This document shows, piece by piece, positions 10,376 to 21,200 of a DNA stretch of 64,000 nt (positions are counted from its first letter, which is position 1; every line of letters begins with the position of its first letter). Below the pieces are notes generated by a model that worked only from the letters and a program-made list of their open reading frames with translations, was not told where the DNA came from and did not search any database. Source of the DNA: Molossus alvarezi (taxonomy: Eukaryota; Chordata; Mammalia; Chiroptera; Molossidae); NCBI GenBank assembly GCA_037176705.1, contig CM073887.1, forward strand, positions 45,694,001 through 45,758,000, read 5' to 3'. Both the position numbers and the translations under genes were made by a program.

Positions 10376-10542
10376 TGGACACCAGATCAGAAGGGAAGGA
10401 AGGACGTGAGGGGAGAGATGGGGAAAGGCAGTAAGTCCCGTGGTTTGCAGGCCCTGGTGAGGTCAGGCAGCTCCGGAGTCGGCGTTGTTGAGGGAGAGTA
10501 GTAGCAGAGGTGGCTACGATGTGGGACTTTGAAATTGGGATT
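10376..10542. other. Unassigned spacer
   Basis: Short unique stretch between SINEs; nothing seen. Confidence 0.4.
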
Positions 10543-10555
10543 AAGAAAGGGCCCC

Positions 10556-10801
10556 GGCCTGGCTGGTTTGGCTCAGCGGTTAGAGCGTCAGCCTGCGGAC
10601 CGGAGAGTCCCGGGTTCGGTTCCTGCTAGGGGCACGTACCTCGGTTGCAGTTTGTCCCCGGCTCCGGTTGGGGTCATGTGGGTGGCGGCCGCTCAATGTG
10701 TCTCTCTCGCATCGATGTTTCTCCCTCTCTCTCTTCCTCCCTCTCTCCCTCTTGCTCTATCTGAAGATAAATGCAAAAATGTCCTCAAGTGAGGGGAAAA
10801 A
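10556..10801 (+). mobile_element. Ves SINE, long-tail type
   Basis: Head GGCCTGGCTGGTTTGGCTCA-like; tail TCCTCAAGTGAGGGG. Perfect 13-bp duplication AAGAAAGGGCCCC at 10543-10555 and 10802-10814. Confidence 0.93.
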
Positions 10802-10837
10802 AAGAAAGGGCCCCAATTATTGGTAAAGCCAACAGAA

Positions 10838-11100
10838 ACGTAATGTGAGCCCCTCATGCAATTTTAAATGTTCTAGTAGCCATGTAAAAGGCAAACAGTC
10901 ACAGATGAAACTAATTTAAAGACAGTCCTACTTTTTATTTCATCTAATATACCCCAAATATTATCTTTTTGATATGTAATCGCTATCAAAAATAATGGAG
11001 GTATTTCTATTTTTTTTTCTCCTGCTGAGCCTTCAAACTGCAGTGTGTACTTTGCATTTGGAGCGCATCTCGTTTTGGGCCACATTTCAAGCGTGTCAGG
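10838..11100 (-). repeat. Ancient DNA-transposon-type repeat
   Basis: ATGTTCTAGTAGCCATGTAA, TTATTTCATCTAATATACCC, and GGGCCACATTTCAAGCG are characteristic of an old non-autonomous hAT-like family; name and orientation tentative. Confidence 0.5.
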
Positions 11101-11879
11101 GTGGAGGCAAAGCCAGGGCAGAAGAGGTCAGGAGGACTAAGAACAGGAGACCCAGAGAACCACAGTGAGCCCAGAGATGGGGAGGGGGAGCAGACGCCCC
11201 TTAGCAAAAAGGAGAAATGCACAGTCTTGTGATGCGAGACCCCAAGCTGGGAGACTTGGGGGGAGAAGAGAGAAAGTTCTGAAAGTAGCAAGAGTAGCAA
11301 AGAAAAACACCGTCTGCACCCCTAGGCTGGTTGTAGGAGCGTGTGAGTGAGAAATCCACACTTGGGAAGACAAAGGAAGCAGGTTTCAGTTACAATAAGA
11401 AAGTAAAAGAAATGTCCCCGGCGGAGGATGAGGAAATCAGGGATTTTGTGGAAGACTGCTGGGAGGTCCAGGGTCTCAGTGGGAAGGTTTTAGCAGTTGA
11501 GGAGGGAGATGGGGGTCAAAGGAGGATATACACTTTGTTTGGAGTTTAGAATGGTGATGAGGAGTCCTGGGGCTTCTCCGGGACTGATGCGAGCCAGGGC
11601 CGAGGACTCGGTGGGGTTGGTCAGGCTGATCTTGGGGCAGAAACTGATGGTGAGGCTGCATTTGTGACAGGGGTCTTGCCAGGAGCACACAGTCCTGGGG
11701 ACACTCCCTCCCTCCCCACGGTGGTATGTGGGTCAGGGAGCAGGGGAGGGGGCTTGTCTTACCGCCCCATGAGCTCTGGGGTTCATTTTGGCTCTTGGGA
11801 AGGCCAGGAGGCCAGGGGAGGTGGCAGGAGGGGTGGCTGGGTCCTGTAGAAGTGATTGTAATAGAAGTGGCAATAATAC
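11101..11879. other. No recognisable feature
   Basis: Purine-rich unique sequence; several short overlapping frames with no domain. Confidence 0.45.
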
Positions 11880-12058
11880 CTGGCTCCCCTTAATCGAGCA
11901 TGTGGACAGCAGTGTGCTCTGTGCTTCAAAAAGATCTCTCCATTAAACCTCATTATATGTTATGTTCCCAGTTTGTCCGTGAGCAGATGAAGTCTTAGGG
12001 GAAGTAAGTTGCCGAAGGTCACCCAGCTAGTCAGAGGCAGAGCCTGGATTCCAAGCCA
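11880..12058 (-). repeat. MIR, antisense
   Basis: AAGGTCACCCAGCTAGTCAG and GAGCCTGGATTCCAAGCCAC are the antisense MIR core. Confidence 0.7.
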
Positions 12059-12524
12059 CATCTGCTTGATCCCTACACCCCACCCCTCCTCACAGCTCAC
12101 ACCTGCTCCTCGGTCAGGCCCTGGAGTCCCTGCTGAGGGGCTATGAGAGCAGACTTGGAGTTTAGGGTTTCAGGGGTGGAGATGGTCTGGCTCTCGATGA
12201 AGCTAGGGTGGGGCTGTGGGAATAAATGGCTAAATGCAGGGGACAGACAGAACGGATTATTCTAAAAGGTGCCTCTGACAGGAAATAGATAAAAACACAA
12301 ATAGGTTTGGACAGGAGCTCAATGACGGGGTCTTAAATGGCTTCTGGGAGAAGCCAGCAACACTAACGTCAAGGCGGGCTGCAGGTCAGAGAAATGCTCT
12401 ACCCTCCCCAGAGATCCTGCCCCACCCCCACCTCCTGAGGCTCTGGCCTCAAGTCTAATGTCTGAAAGGTTAAAGTCAGTGGTGTGGTGCACCGGCTGGC
12501 TAATGGCAATCCTAGACGGTGAAT
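12059..12524. other. No recognisable feature
   Basis: Unique sequence; nothing identified. Confidence 0.45.
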
Positions 12525-12538
12525 AAAGAAAAATTGGG

Positions 12539-12777
12539 TTGTCCTGGCCAGTTTTGCTCAGTGGTTAGAGTGTCAGCCCATGGACAGAAGAGTCGTGGGT
12601 TCGATTCTGGTCAAGGGCACATATCTGGGTTGCATTTGGTCCCCCCCAGCCTTGGTTAGGGTTGTGCAGGAAGCAGCCAATCAATGTGTCTCTCTTGCAT
12701 CGATGTTTCTCTCTCTCTCTTTCCCCATCCCACTCTATCTGAAGATAAATGGAAAAAAGTGTCCTCAGGTGAGGATA
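12539..12777 (+). mobile_element. Ves SINE, diverged long-tail type
   Basis: CCTGGCCAGTTTTGCTCAGT head and GTCCTCAGGTGAGGAT tail; flanking AAAGAAAAATTGG duplication (12525-12537 and just after the tail). Confidence 0.9.
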
Positions 12778-12789
12778 AAAGAAAAATTG

Positions 12790-13459
12790 GTTTATTTAAA
12801 GAAAAGAGGCTGGAGGATGGGGATATACAAAGGCAAGGGCTATACATCACCGAGGCAAGGGGTATTGGGTCGATGACGGCAGCCCCTAGGGGCTGGAGAT
12901 TCATCCTCATATGCACCCACTGGTGGGGAGTATTTGTCGTCAGTGGGTTTTGGGGTCTTGGTTGGTGGGTTTGGGCAGGGGGGTTGGGTCTACCGGAATG
13001 TAGATGTGGGCTCAGGTGCTTCTTTGGCAAGTTTGGTGTCTTCTATGGTTTGATTCCTCGTGTCTGGCATTTCTCATCCAGCCATTTCTCCTGGTCATTG
13101 TTCTCCTATGACGGGAAGCTTACAACATGGCCATTAGAATTATATTGCCTTGTAAGTCCTCACAATGTCCATATGCAGAGTTCAGCCACAGGGACACAGC
13201 TGTGAAGAGGGGCCCAGCGGGGTAGACCTGGCCTGGCCCCCCACCTTGCCCACCCAGTTGCTGTTTACCAGGAAAGCCCAGCCACAGAGCTGAGGGGCAC
13301 CCATGATGGTGCCAGCCTTCTGCACGGTGTCCCAAAGCCTGCCCGCTCCCTGGTGCCTTCTCACTTCCTGCTGTCTGGCTGGAGATTCCGTTCCAGTCAT
13401 GATAAGCCCAGGTATTCACAGCAGGTAGAAGAAGGCTTGTCTTTAGAAAGTCCTTGTTA
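12790..13459. other. No recognisable feature
   Basis: G- and T-rich 12890-13040, then unique sequence. No gene recognised. Confidence 0.4.
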
Positions 13460-13596
13460 AGATGGTTACTCGACTTATGGTGATTACATGATAAGGTATA
13501 TAATCGTAAAATCACCATGTTGTACACCTGAAACTAATATAATATAGTGTATCGACTATACTTTCGTAAAATACATAAATTACTCCCTTTAAAAAA
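13460..13596 (+). repeat. L1 3' end fragment
   Basis: ATGTTGTACACCTGAAACTA, then ATATAATATAGTGTATCGAC is the typical L1 3' UTR end of laurasiatherian mammals, followed by an A-rich tail. Confidence 0.7.
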
Positions 13597-14739
13597 GAGT
13601 CCTGTTAAGAGAGGAGGCTGCAAGGAGGTGGCTGCCTGCTTGCCTCCTCCCTGACCCTTACTGAGCATTAGGGCTTCCATCACCCACAGGTCTCCTTGGG
13701 GAGCACAGGGAATCTAACTGATGGAGGAGGGACTAGGAAGAGAGAACATACTGGAAACCTGAAGGGGGCAGATGGCAGCCATCAGATCAGGAGTGTTGGA
13801 TGGAAGAGGATTAATGAAGACCAGGGGAAACTGAGGACACGCTCCCCAGTGGAAGCCACACCTCCCAGTTTGCAGGTGTGTGCCCGCTCTGCCTGCAGGT
13901 CGCTTAAGGGAGCACCGCTCACTCTTAAAACTGTCTTCGTTTGAACGTGATCTCACAGTTTGTCTTTGAATAAAAGTGAGCTTGACGTTGTTGTCCCCTC
14001 CCGGGGGAGTTTTATGTCAGCATCTCTGTCCTCCAGTGCATTAGGACCCCAGGATGCTCTTCAGCTGTAGGACTTCATCCCCCAGCCCTGGCCTCCCCTG
14101 CGATGGGAATGTGATGTCATAAGTATTCTAAGCATTTCCAGGGTGTCCAGGGGAGTTGGCTTACTCATGTAGGTTTATATTGGGGATCATCGCCTGAAGG
14201 GAGTTTACAGACTAAAGGTAAGAAGGGGCGTGGAGCTGAGAAGAGCCTTGCTGGGTGTGCCCTTCCCCCACCTTGTGCCCGTGGCCCTCCTGTAAGATAG
14301 TTCTGTTTTGTGATCAGAAACATAGACATAGTTGTTCTCGATGTTCTATTCTAAGATAAGTTTTCAAAGTTCCAAAGTCTTGTTTAGGGCCTAGATCCTA
14401 GAAGATGCTGAGCCTGTTTTTGGCCAAATTCCATCCCCAGAGGAAACCCGGAAATGGAACAGCACCTGGATAGGAAGGTACATCGTGGGTAAGAGGAGGA
14501 TGCTTCCTACCCGTGCTCTCTGGCTGCAGTTCCTGTCTCGGGGTAATGTGGAGATAAAGCCACAGCCATGGGTTCTCCCCTGGTGACCCCGAGCAGCATC
14601 ATGCTTCAGGACACTAGCATGTGTCACTGGCCTTGGGGCTGGGGGCCTGAAGGAGAGGGAGCTGCCCTTCCCAGGGGCACAGCATGGGTAGCAGAGATGG
14701 CGTCTGGAAGGTGGCACTCATAACACTGCATCTCGCTCA
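13597..14739. other. No recognisable feature
   Basis: Unique sequence without a named repeat. Confidence 0.4.
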
Positions 14740-14753
14740 AGAAGCGGCTGCTG

Positions 14754-14998
14754 GCCCTGGCCGGTTTGGCTCAGCAGTTAGAGCGTCGGCCTGTGGTCCA
14801 GAGAGACCCTGGTTCGGTTCCCGCTGGGGGCACATACCTTGGTTGCTGTTTGTCCCCGGCCCTGGTTGGGTTGTGCGGGTGGCAGCCTCTCGATGTGTCC
14901 CTTCACATCGATGTTTCTCTCTCTCTTCCTCTCTCTCCTTCCTACTCTGTCTGAACAGAAAATGGAAAAATGTCCTCGGGTGAGGATAAAAAAAAAGA
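14754..14998 (+). mobile_element. Ves SINE, long-tail type
   Basis: GCCCTGGCCGGTTTGGCTCA head and CCTCGGGTGAGGAT tail. Flanks AGAAGCGGCTGCTGG (14740-14754) and AGAAGTGGCTGCTGG (14999-15013) differ by one base. Confidence 0.93.
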
Positions 14999-15099
14999 GA
15001 AGTGGCTGCTGGATGAATGGCTGAACTCTCCTGTGACATTTCCCGACTCTCCCGTTATCACACCACCAGCCCTTCTCTAGATTCACATCTCCTTCCTGC

Positions 15100-15235
15100 A
15101 GAGCTGGAAATCCCAGCTCTGCCCCTGGCCTTGGGCAAACCACCTCGGCTCTCCGGGGCTCCGCTTCGTCATCGGAACACAGGAGTAACAATACTGTGTC
15201 CATGGGGGTGGTGGCACTTAGAACGAACGGATCCC
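15100..15235 (+). repeat. MIR fragment
   Basis: AATCCCAGCTCTGCCCCTGG, CCTTGGGCAAACCACCTCGG, and TTCGTCATCGGAACACAGGA fit a diverged MIR. Confidence 0.6.
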
Positions 15236-15319
15236 AGTGCTCAGCCGGAATGGGTTCGAGAAGTGGCAGCTGATGTGTTGCACTGCGGGAGATTCCGGAG
15301 CTGTTTTGAAAAGGAGGTT

Positions 15320-15720
15320 CTATTGTTTCTTAGGTATGGTGAGGCCAACAGATCAGGAGGTGGCTGCCACTGAGAAGATAGTTTGTTACTCACAGAGGCA
15401 GAGGGAGTGAGGGGAAACCATAGGCAAGAGTTTTCATTGTGGTTTTCTCGGGAAGGAACAGGTGAGGCACGTAAGCAGTTTGGATAACTAGCAGATTGGC
15501 TAGTTTGGGTAACTTCTGTGTGCAGGGGCTGTCTCTAGTTGTCTGGTACCCGGTGGCCCTGGGTGATTAGGTCAGGTAGACCATGGCCCAAAATGTGAGG
15601 GCTGATGAAGGAGGTGGTGGTGGGGTGAGGGCTCTGGATTGGTTGTTTTGCATGTGAAAGGCTTGCTTAGAAGGAGAATCCTGTATTATCTGGGGAGCCT
15701 GAGAGGGGCAGTCTCCCCAT
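15320..15720 (-). repeat. LTR-like relic, most diverged of three
   Basis: Shares in order GAGGGGAAAC..., GTCTGGTACCCGGTGGCCCT, GGGTGATTAGG and GGATTGGTTGTTTTGCAT with the copies at 43.6 and 53.7 kb. No internal coding region is attached, so a solo LTR or other interspersed repeat is likely. Family unknown. Confidence 0.5.
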
Positions 15721-15839
15721 CTCCCCAGGGTCTGAAAGGCCCAAAGGTGTTGAAGCACCAACTAGAAGCCAGAAAAAGTGGTCTTTACAAAAGCTTAAAC
15801 AATGCCTTGGAGTGCCCTGTCAATCTGTGTTTAGTTATT

Positions 15840-15970
15840 TAGTTATTAGTCTCATTTACCTACAAACCGCCAACAGATGTTAAATGAGCACCTGCTACAT
15901 GCCAGGCCCTGTGGGATCCAGAGATGAATCATACACCCTGTCCTCTGGGAGTTGACCCTCAACAAATCTG
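15840..15970 (+). repeat. Old mammalian repeat fragment
   Basis: GAGCACCTGCTACATGCCAG, then GAGATGAATCATACACC and CTGGGAGTTGA match the common 'gcctactatgtgccaggcactg' module. Confidence 0.5.
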
Positions 15971-16090
15971 AACTTCTGTTGATTTATGGGTGCAATTCTC
16001 TTCTTATTATTAGCTATATTATCATTGTCACAATTTTTTTTAAATCTTTATTGTTGAATGTAAAATGTATTACAGATATTCCACATTTTT

Positions 16091-16141
16091 TCCCCCACTG
16101 ACCCCCTCCTCCCCACTCCCGCCCCCCTCCCACCTTTTCCC
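16091..16141 (-). other. G-rich tract in the HAL1 3' UTR
   Basis: The minus strand carries several runs of four to six G separated by short spacers (C-rich as printed on the plus strand). L1 3' UTRs commonly hold a G-rich, quadruplex-prone polypurine tract, and this one sits in the equivalent place, upstream of the AATAAA. Confidence 0.6.
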
Positions 16142-16394
16142 ACACTATTGTCTGTGTCCATTGATTATGCATATAAGTTCTTTGGTTTATTTCTTCCCAC
16201 CCCCCAACCCCTTTCCCTTTGAGGTTCGTCAGTCTAGCAATGAATTTGTACTTCTTAATCCCTTCACCTTTTTCACCCATTCCCCCAAACCCCCTCCCAT
16301 CTGGCAACCAACAAAATGTTCTCTGTATCTATGAGAATGTTTCTGTTCTGCCTGTTCATTTTGTTTGTAGATTCCATTGTCGATAGATATGTAT

Positions 16395-17336
16395 TCATTG
16401 CCATTTTGTTTGTTCATATAGTTTATCTTTTTCTTCAATAAGACCCTTCATCATTTCATATAATAACGGTTTGGTGGTGATTAACTCCTTTAACTTTTTC
16501 TTGTCTGGGAAAGTCTTTATATGGCCATCAACTCTAAATGACAGCTTTGCAAGATAGAGTAATCTTGGTTGTAGGTTCTTGCTTTTCATCACTCTGAATA
16601 TTTCTTGCCACTCCCTTCTGGCCTGCAAAGTTTCTTTTGAGAAATAAGCTGACATCCTTATGGGAACTCCCTTGTGGGTAACTATCTGCCTTTCTCTTGC
16701 TGCTTTTAAGATTCTCTCTTTGTCTTGAACCTTTTGCATTTTGATGATGATGTGTCTTGGTGTGGACCTCTTGGGGTTCATCTTGTTTGGGACTCTGTGT
16801 GCTTCCTGGACTTGTATGTCTGTTTCCTTCACCAAGTTAGGAAAGTTTTCTGCCAATATTGTTTCAAACAAGTTTTCGATTTCTTGTTCTCGCTCTTCTC
16901 CTTCTGGCACCCCCAAGATGCGACTGTTGGCATGCTTGAAGTTGTCCCAGAGGCTCCTTATACTCTCCTCATTTTTTTGGATTCTTTTTTCTTTTTGCTG
17001 TTCTGATTGGGCATTTTTTGCTTCCTTATATTCCAAATCGATGGTTTGCTCCTTGGATTTACGTACTCTATTATTGAAGCTGTGTAAATTATTCTTTATT
17101 TCAGTTAATTCCTCCTTCAGTTCTAACTGTGCATCTATGATTTCTGACTGGTCCTTTTTTATGCTCTTGAGGCCCTCCCTAAGTTCACTGAGGTTCTCAC
17201 TAAGTTCATTGAGCATCCTCATAAGCAGTATTTTGAACTCAGCATCTGTTAGGTTGCTTATCTCCATTTCGCTTAGTTCTTTTCTTGGGGTTTTGCTCTG
17301 TTCTTTCATTTGGGACCTGTTTCTTTGTCTCCTCAT
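16395..17336 (-). CDS. HAL1/L1 ORF1 protein, intact, 313 aa
   Basis: L1 ORF1p-type RNA-binding chaperone; family members form trimers on element RNA in the cytoplasm. The order is: basic N-terminus (1-20); a heptad-rich coiled coil (about 32-130); an RRM domain opening at ILGVPEGEERE (about 140-150) and running to about 225; a C-terminal domain (about 226-295) with LQARREW (237-243) and YLAKLSF (261-267). Length is near that of human ORF1p (338 aa), with a shorter tail. Human L1 has YPAKLS at the second motif; here Pro is Leu. No internal stop or frameshift. ATG at 17336 is the first in frame and begins MRRQRNRSQMKEQ, like many ORF1 proteins. The open reading frame on the opposite strand (16741-17376) is a shadow. 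Confidence 0.92.
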   Translation of the reverse strand: MRRQRNRSQMKEQSKTPRKELSEMEISNLTDAEFKILLMRMLNELSENLSELREGLKSIKKDQSEIIDAQLELKEELTEIKNNLHSFNNRVRKSKEQTIDLEYKEAKNAQSEQQKEKRIQKNEESIRSLWDNFKHANSRILGVPEGEEREQEIENLFETILAENFPNLVKETDIQVQEAHRVPNKMNPKRSTPRHIIIKMQKVQDKERILKAARERQIVTHKGVPIRMSAYFSKETLQARREWQEIFRVMKSKNLQPRLLYLAKLSFRVDGHIKTFPDKKKLKELITTKPLLYEMMKGLIEEKDKLYEQTKWQ

Positions 17337-17509
17337 TTTGGCTGCCTCCCTGTGTTTGTTTCAGTGTATTACTTAACGAGAGGTATGGGGCTAGCTGAGA
17401 CCAGATGCTGCTCGTTTGAAAGAATTTAGGAAAAATCTGAAGCAGGATCCAAGACAGGTCAATCCTATGGTTAAGCAAGTGGCAACATCTTGGGTGGGCC
17501 TGAAAGTTG

Positions 17510-17560
17510 TGTGGGGCGGGGCGGGGCGGGGCCTCAGGGAGTCAGCAGGGCGGGGCTACC
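17510..17560 (-). promoter_or_regulatory. GC-box cluster in the HAL1 5' UTR
   Basis: On the plus strand, overlapping GGGGCGGGG units fill 17513-17533 and a further GGGCGGGG lies at 17548-17555. These are Sp1-type GC boxes inside the 5' UTR, where L1-like elements keep their internal promoter. Promoter role is inferred from position and motif only. Confidence 0.5.
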
Positions 17561-18223
17561 AGTGTGAGCCAGGTTGCTGGAGTCCCAGATATGGCTTCTG
17601 TCTGCCGCCCCAGGGAAGGGCTCACCAAAGGAACAAAGGCCTCTGACAGCATGTTTGTCCCGGAGAAAGCCCCCTCTCCAGCCCTCGCTTCAGTGCCAAA
17701 CAGCTCAGTTCTTCCCTGTATGTCTCTGGTGCCCCTCGAGCTGCCTCCCCTCCAAGCTTAGAGGGAGAGAGTCCGATAAGTCCGTGCGCGGGCCCTTTAG
17801 GGAGCTGCCTGTGGCTCCAGCCACTTCAGCCTCCCTGAGCCTCAGTTCCTGCTGGTTTTTCCAGCCAGAAGTTATGGGGACTTCTCTTCCTGGCACTGGA
17901 ACCCTGAGCGGGGCACCTGGTGTGGGACGGGGACCCCTCAGTCCTCAGGAAGGACCTTCCCAGCTGAGGTGTCCTCCTGATTTTTATCTGCCACACATGG
18001 GTGTGGGACCAGCCTGTCGCCCCTCCGCCCCTCCTACCAGTCTGGATGTGGCTGCTGCTTTAATTCCGTAGTTGTAGGACTTCCATTCAGCTTGATTTTA
18101 GGTGATTTTGAATGATGGTTGTTCTGTAGTTTAGTTGTAACTTTGATGTGGTTGTGGGAGGACACCATACCGCGTTTACCTACGCCGCCATCTTGACCGG
18201 AAGTCCTCATTGTCACAATTTTT

Positions 18224-21200
18224 AACAAAGCTCCATACATGATCACTGTTGGTTCCAGGCCCACCAGGTGACAGAGGTCCATCGTCTTCACTCAGATACA
18301 CGGAAATCCTTTCTGTGGCTCAGTCTGCTCTGGTGTCTGTGCAAAGACCACCAAGCTAGAGGCTTCTGAGCCGCTAGGCTTCAGGGACACTTTTGACTTA
18401 TTTCCATCCAGGTGGCATGGGTTGGGATCTTAGACTTCCTGTCTTCAAAATCAGATACCTAGATGGCTCTTCCAACTCAGTTGGTGGTAGAAGTTGGGGA
18501 AGTGAGACAGTGCAGGGGTGGAGGGAATTAAACTTCTCCATTCCTGCCCTGAGGATAGACCAATTCATTAGACCAAAGTGCACTGGGAGAAGGCAGGGGG
18601 GTGGCACTAATGGCTTAGAAAGAGAAGGATTTAAAAATGGAAATAGCTGAGCCCTGGCTGCCACCTTGCAAACACATCATTAGATGATGTATTTCCTCTG
18701 ACAAGGGGCCAGGAGAGGAACTGGGAATCTTTTTCAGAGGAACCCAGGGCCACTCTGCAGGAGGTAGTCTTTTGGCCTGAATGTAGGCAGAACCCTTAGA
18801 CTGCTGTTATTTGAGTCTCTCTGCATTGACACAGCATTTCTTTCCATTCAGGCACTGCCCGTGTTGGGCAAGTGTGTTGCCAGCCCCAGGACCCACTTCT
18901 TCCTGGAAACTCCCTTCCTTCCAGGTGTCAGCGATGGGCCAGCTCACCTTGACTGCCCTCATCTCCCCTCCCCCTTGGCTGTCTCTCTCTACCCCTTCAA
19001 CCCGAACTGCAGTGTAATCTGCACACCACCCAGAGTCCCTTCCTCCTCCTGCAGAAAATCAACACACAAGCCCTTGATTGTTTTCAATAACTGTTCAGCA
19101 GAGTAACTTGGGAAATGGATAGGGGTTGAGAAAATAACAAATATTGCAAGGAAGTTACAAAATTATAAGATATCTCTAGAAGTACTAGGAGAAACTGTTT
19201 TAGGTTATCATAACATCTCAAACGAATGAGCTCTGGCCCTCCCTCCGTCTACCCCCTCTCCTTTTTTGAGAACTGAATGTAGAAGGCTCAGACTCATCCA
19301 ATCTTGCAGAAGACTGTCATATCCTTTGTCTGGTACCCTCACCAGGCCATCTGCCTGGAAGATTCAGATCTGTGGTCCAACAAGGGAGAGATGACTGGTG
19401 TTTGCTGTACCCAGTGGGTGGTTCAGAACCCTCCCACATTCAGGTCAGATGAAACTGCGGGTAGGTAGCTGTCATCTGTAGTGTCCCTGTCCCACACCCT
19501 CCTCTTCCTTTTATTGAGAGAGAATAAACAGAGGTTCCCATTAAAGCTAGAAAGGAATGGCAGCTTCAAAGACAGAGGTTATTTGGGGCTGCTTTTTACA
19601 ATGGACAATGTGAGTGATGAGTAAACAGAGTGAGGATAATGAAATCAGCCTTCAGCGTTTCAGAAGATCCTTGGATGAGATGCGCTCTTGTGGTCCCTTC
19701 CAGAAATAAAACCTTATCTCCACCTGCTGTTCACCAGCTGTGGGATCAAAGAGAACAAAGGGAAAATGACTGTCCTTGGTAAAACTCAATTAGGTGACAG
19801 TTGAATCATTGCATCCTGTTTTTTATGTTGTCTAGACCCAGGTTCTTTGGAAATAAGTAAATACCCACTCAGATTTAATTTGTGAGTTGTTGTTTTTTTT
19901 AGTGGGAGGAAAATAAATTCAAATAGATTAAGACATTAAAAAATTAAGTTTTCAAGGAAGGGCTGAATTAACGAAGGGGATAGCTCATGGTCTCACAGTT
20001 CATATGTGACAGAGGCAGGCTTTGAATCTACCTCCACAGGGCCCCAACCCCACGCTAGAGCCCCTGGGGGAGTGTTGGGGAATCTAGGACCCAGAGTTTC
20101 CCACCTGAGCGTGGCATTGGCATTGGGGTGGGGGTATCTCCTGACTCATCCTCAGCTCCACTGTCTGGGGTTGAGTGGTTTTCAGATGAACTTTCCTTTT
20201 CTGATCTTTAATTCCTGCTCCCAAGCACCTCCGGTCCACCCTCTGCAGGCAATATTTCAGCAAAACCTCTTCAGGGACTACTCTTGTTCCCACGATTAAA
20301 AGGAACCCTTTGCGATTTTAACCTCTGAGAAGAAATAAAATTGTTTGAGACAACTCCATTTTGAATGTGTCCTATTAAAAAAAATAAAATAAAATAAACC
20401 AAGCTTTGATAATAATAGCAAGACTTTTCATAGATTTTTCCAAGAACGTGTCTTCACATTCTCTTTTGATATGACAAATGCCTTACTCCAGAACTGTGTA
20501 CCTCTGTGCCATCAATGTGGGATTTCATCATTGAATCGAAAGAATGTCGGGGGGTGGGGCTCAGGCCTCAAGATGTCTACAAAGTTGCACGTGTGATTAT
20601 GTTACTCACCCAGGATTCAAGTGTCCATTGAGTCCTGATGACTTGCTCCCACGGTTTCACCTATTTGGGCTCTAAGTGGCAGTCCAAGGTCACAGCTGAG
20701 CAAGCAGAGCCAAGATTTTGTTTATTTTTTTCAGACCAATATTTTGCATAAAACATGTTTTTACAGCCAACAAAAATGTGTCAACTATTTGTGTAAGACA
20801 AATGTAAGAGATATCTTTGCAGCAAAAATAAATGCCTGACATATGTATTTGGTCTTGCAAAGAACGTTATTGTGGTTCTGCTATGTGCTGGTTGATGAGG
20901 AGAGAGAGAGATCAATGGGACATCCCCTTCCCCAGAGGCAGATGAAGATGTAAATAGACAGTTGTGAATAATGAAGTTACTGCTAAAGATGTGTAGTGTT
21001 CTGGTGTGGTTCTTTCGGTGGCACTTAATCCTTCATGTTCTACCTCCCAGCGTATTCTAAATCTTGAACATCTAAAAAGTTTGGTTTAGCTTCTCTCTAT
21101 AAAAAAAAAAAAAAAAAAAAAAAATCTCCTTGGAGCACATCAACTTTTTCTTGCCATTTGTCATGGAGCTGTGATTTAATTACTTTTAATGTTTCTCAAA

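Larger units (their letters stand above)
16039..18206 (-). mobile_element. Full-length HAL1 (half-L1) retrotransposon
   Basis: About 2.17 kb on the minus strand. It starts at 18206 with AGGACTTCCGGTCAAGATGG, a typical L1-type 5' start, followed by a roughly 870-nt 5' UTR, an intact ORF1 (17336-16395) and a roughly 350-nt 3' UTR with AATAAA (16052-16047) and a short A tail. No ORF2 (endonuclease/reverse transcriptase) is present; ORF1 passes straight into a 3' UTR resembling that of bat L1. Both flanks carry the 17-bp target duplication TCATTGTCACAATTTTT (16022-16038 and 18207-18223) with no mismatch. HAL1s are known as ORF1-only L1 derivatives that must borrow L1 ORF2p in trans. Perfect flanks and an open ORF suggest a recent insertion. 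Confidence 0.9.

Noticed and set aside
16741..17376. 211-codon frame opposite HAL1 ORF1
   Set aside because: It is the complement of a real coding frame, Ser/Leu-rich as expected of a shadow.
16039..18206. Ordinary 5'-truncated or internally deleted L1
   Set aside because: The 5' end is complete and ORF1 leads cleanly into the 3' UTR, fitting HAL1 better; a one-off deletion is not fully excluded without other copies.
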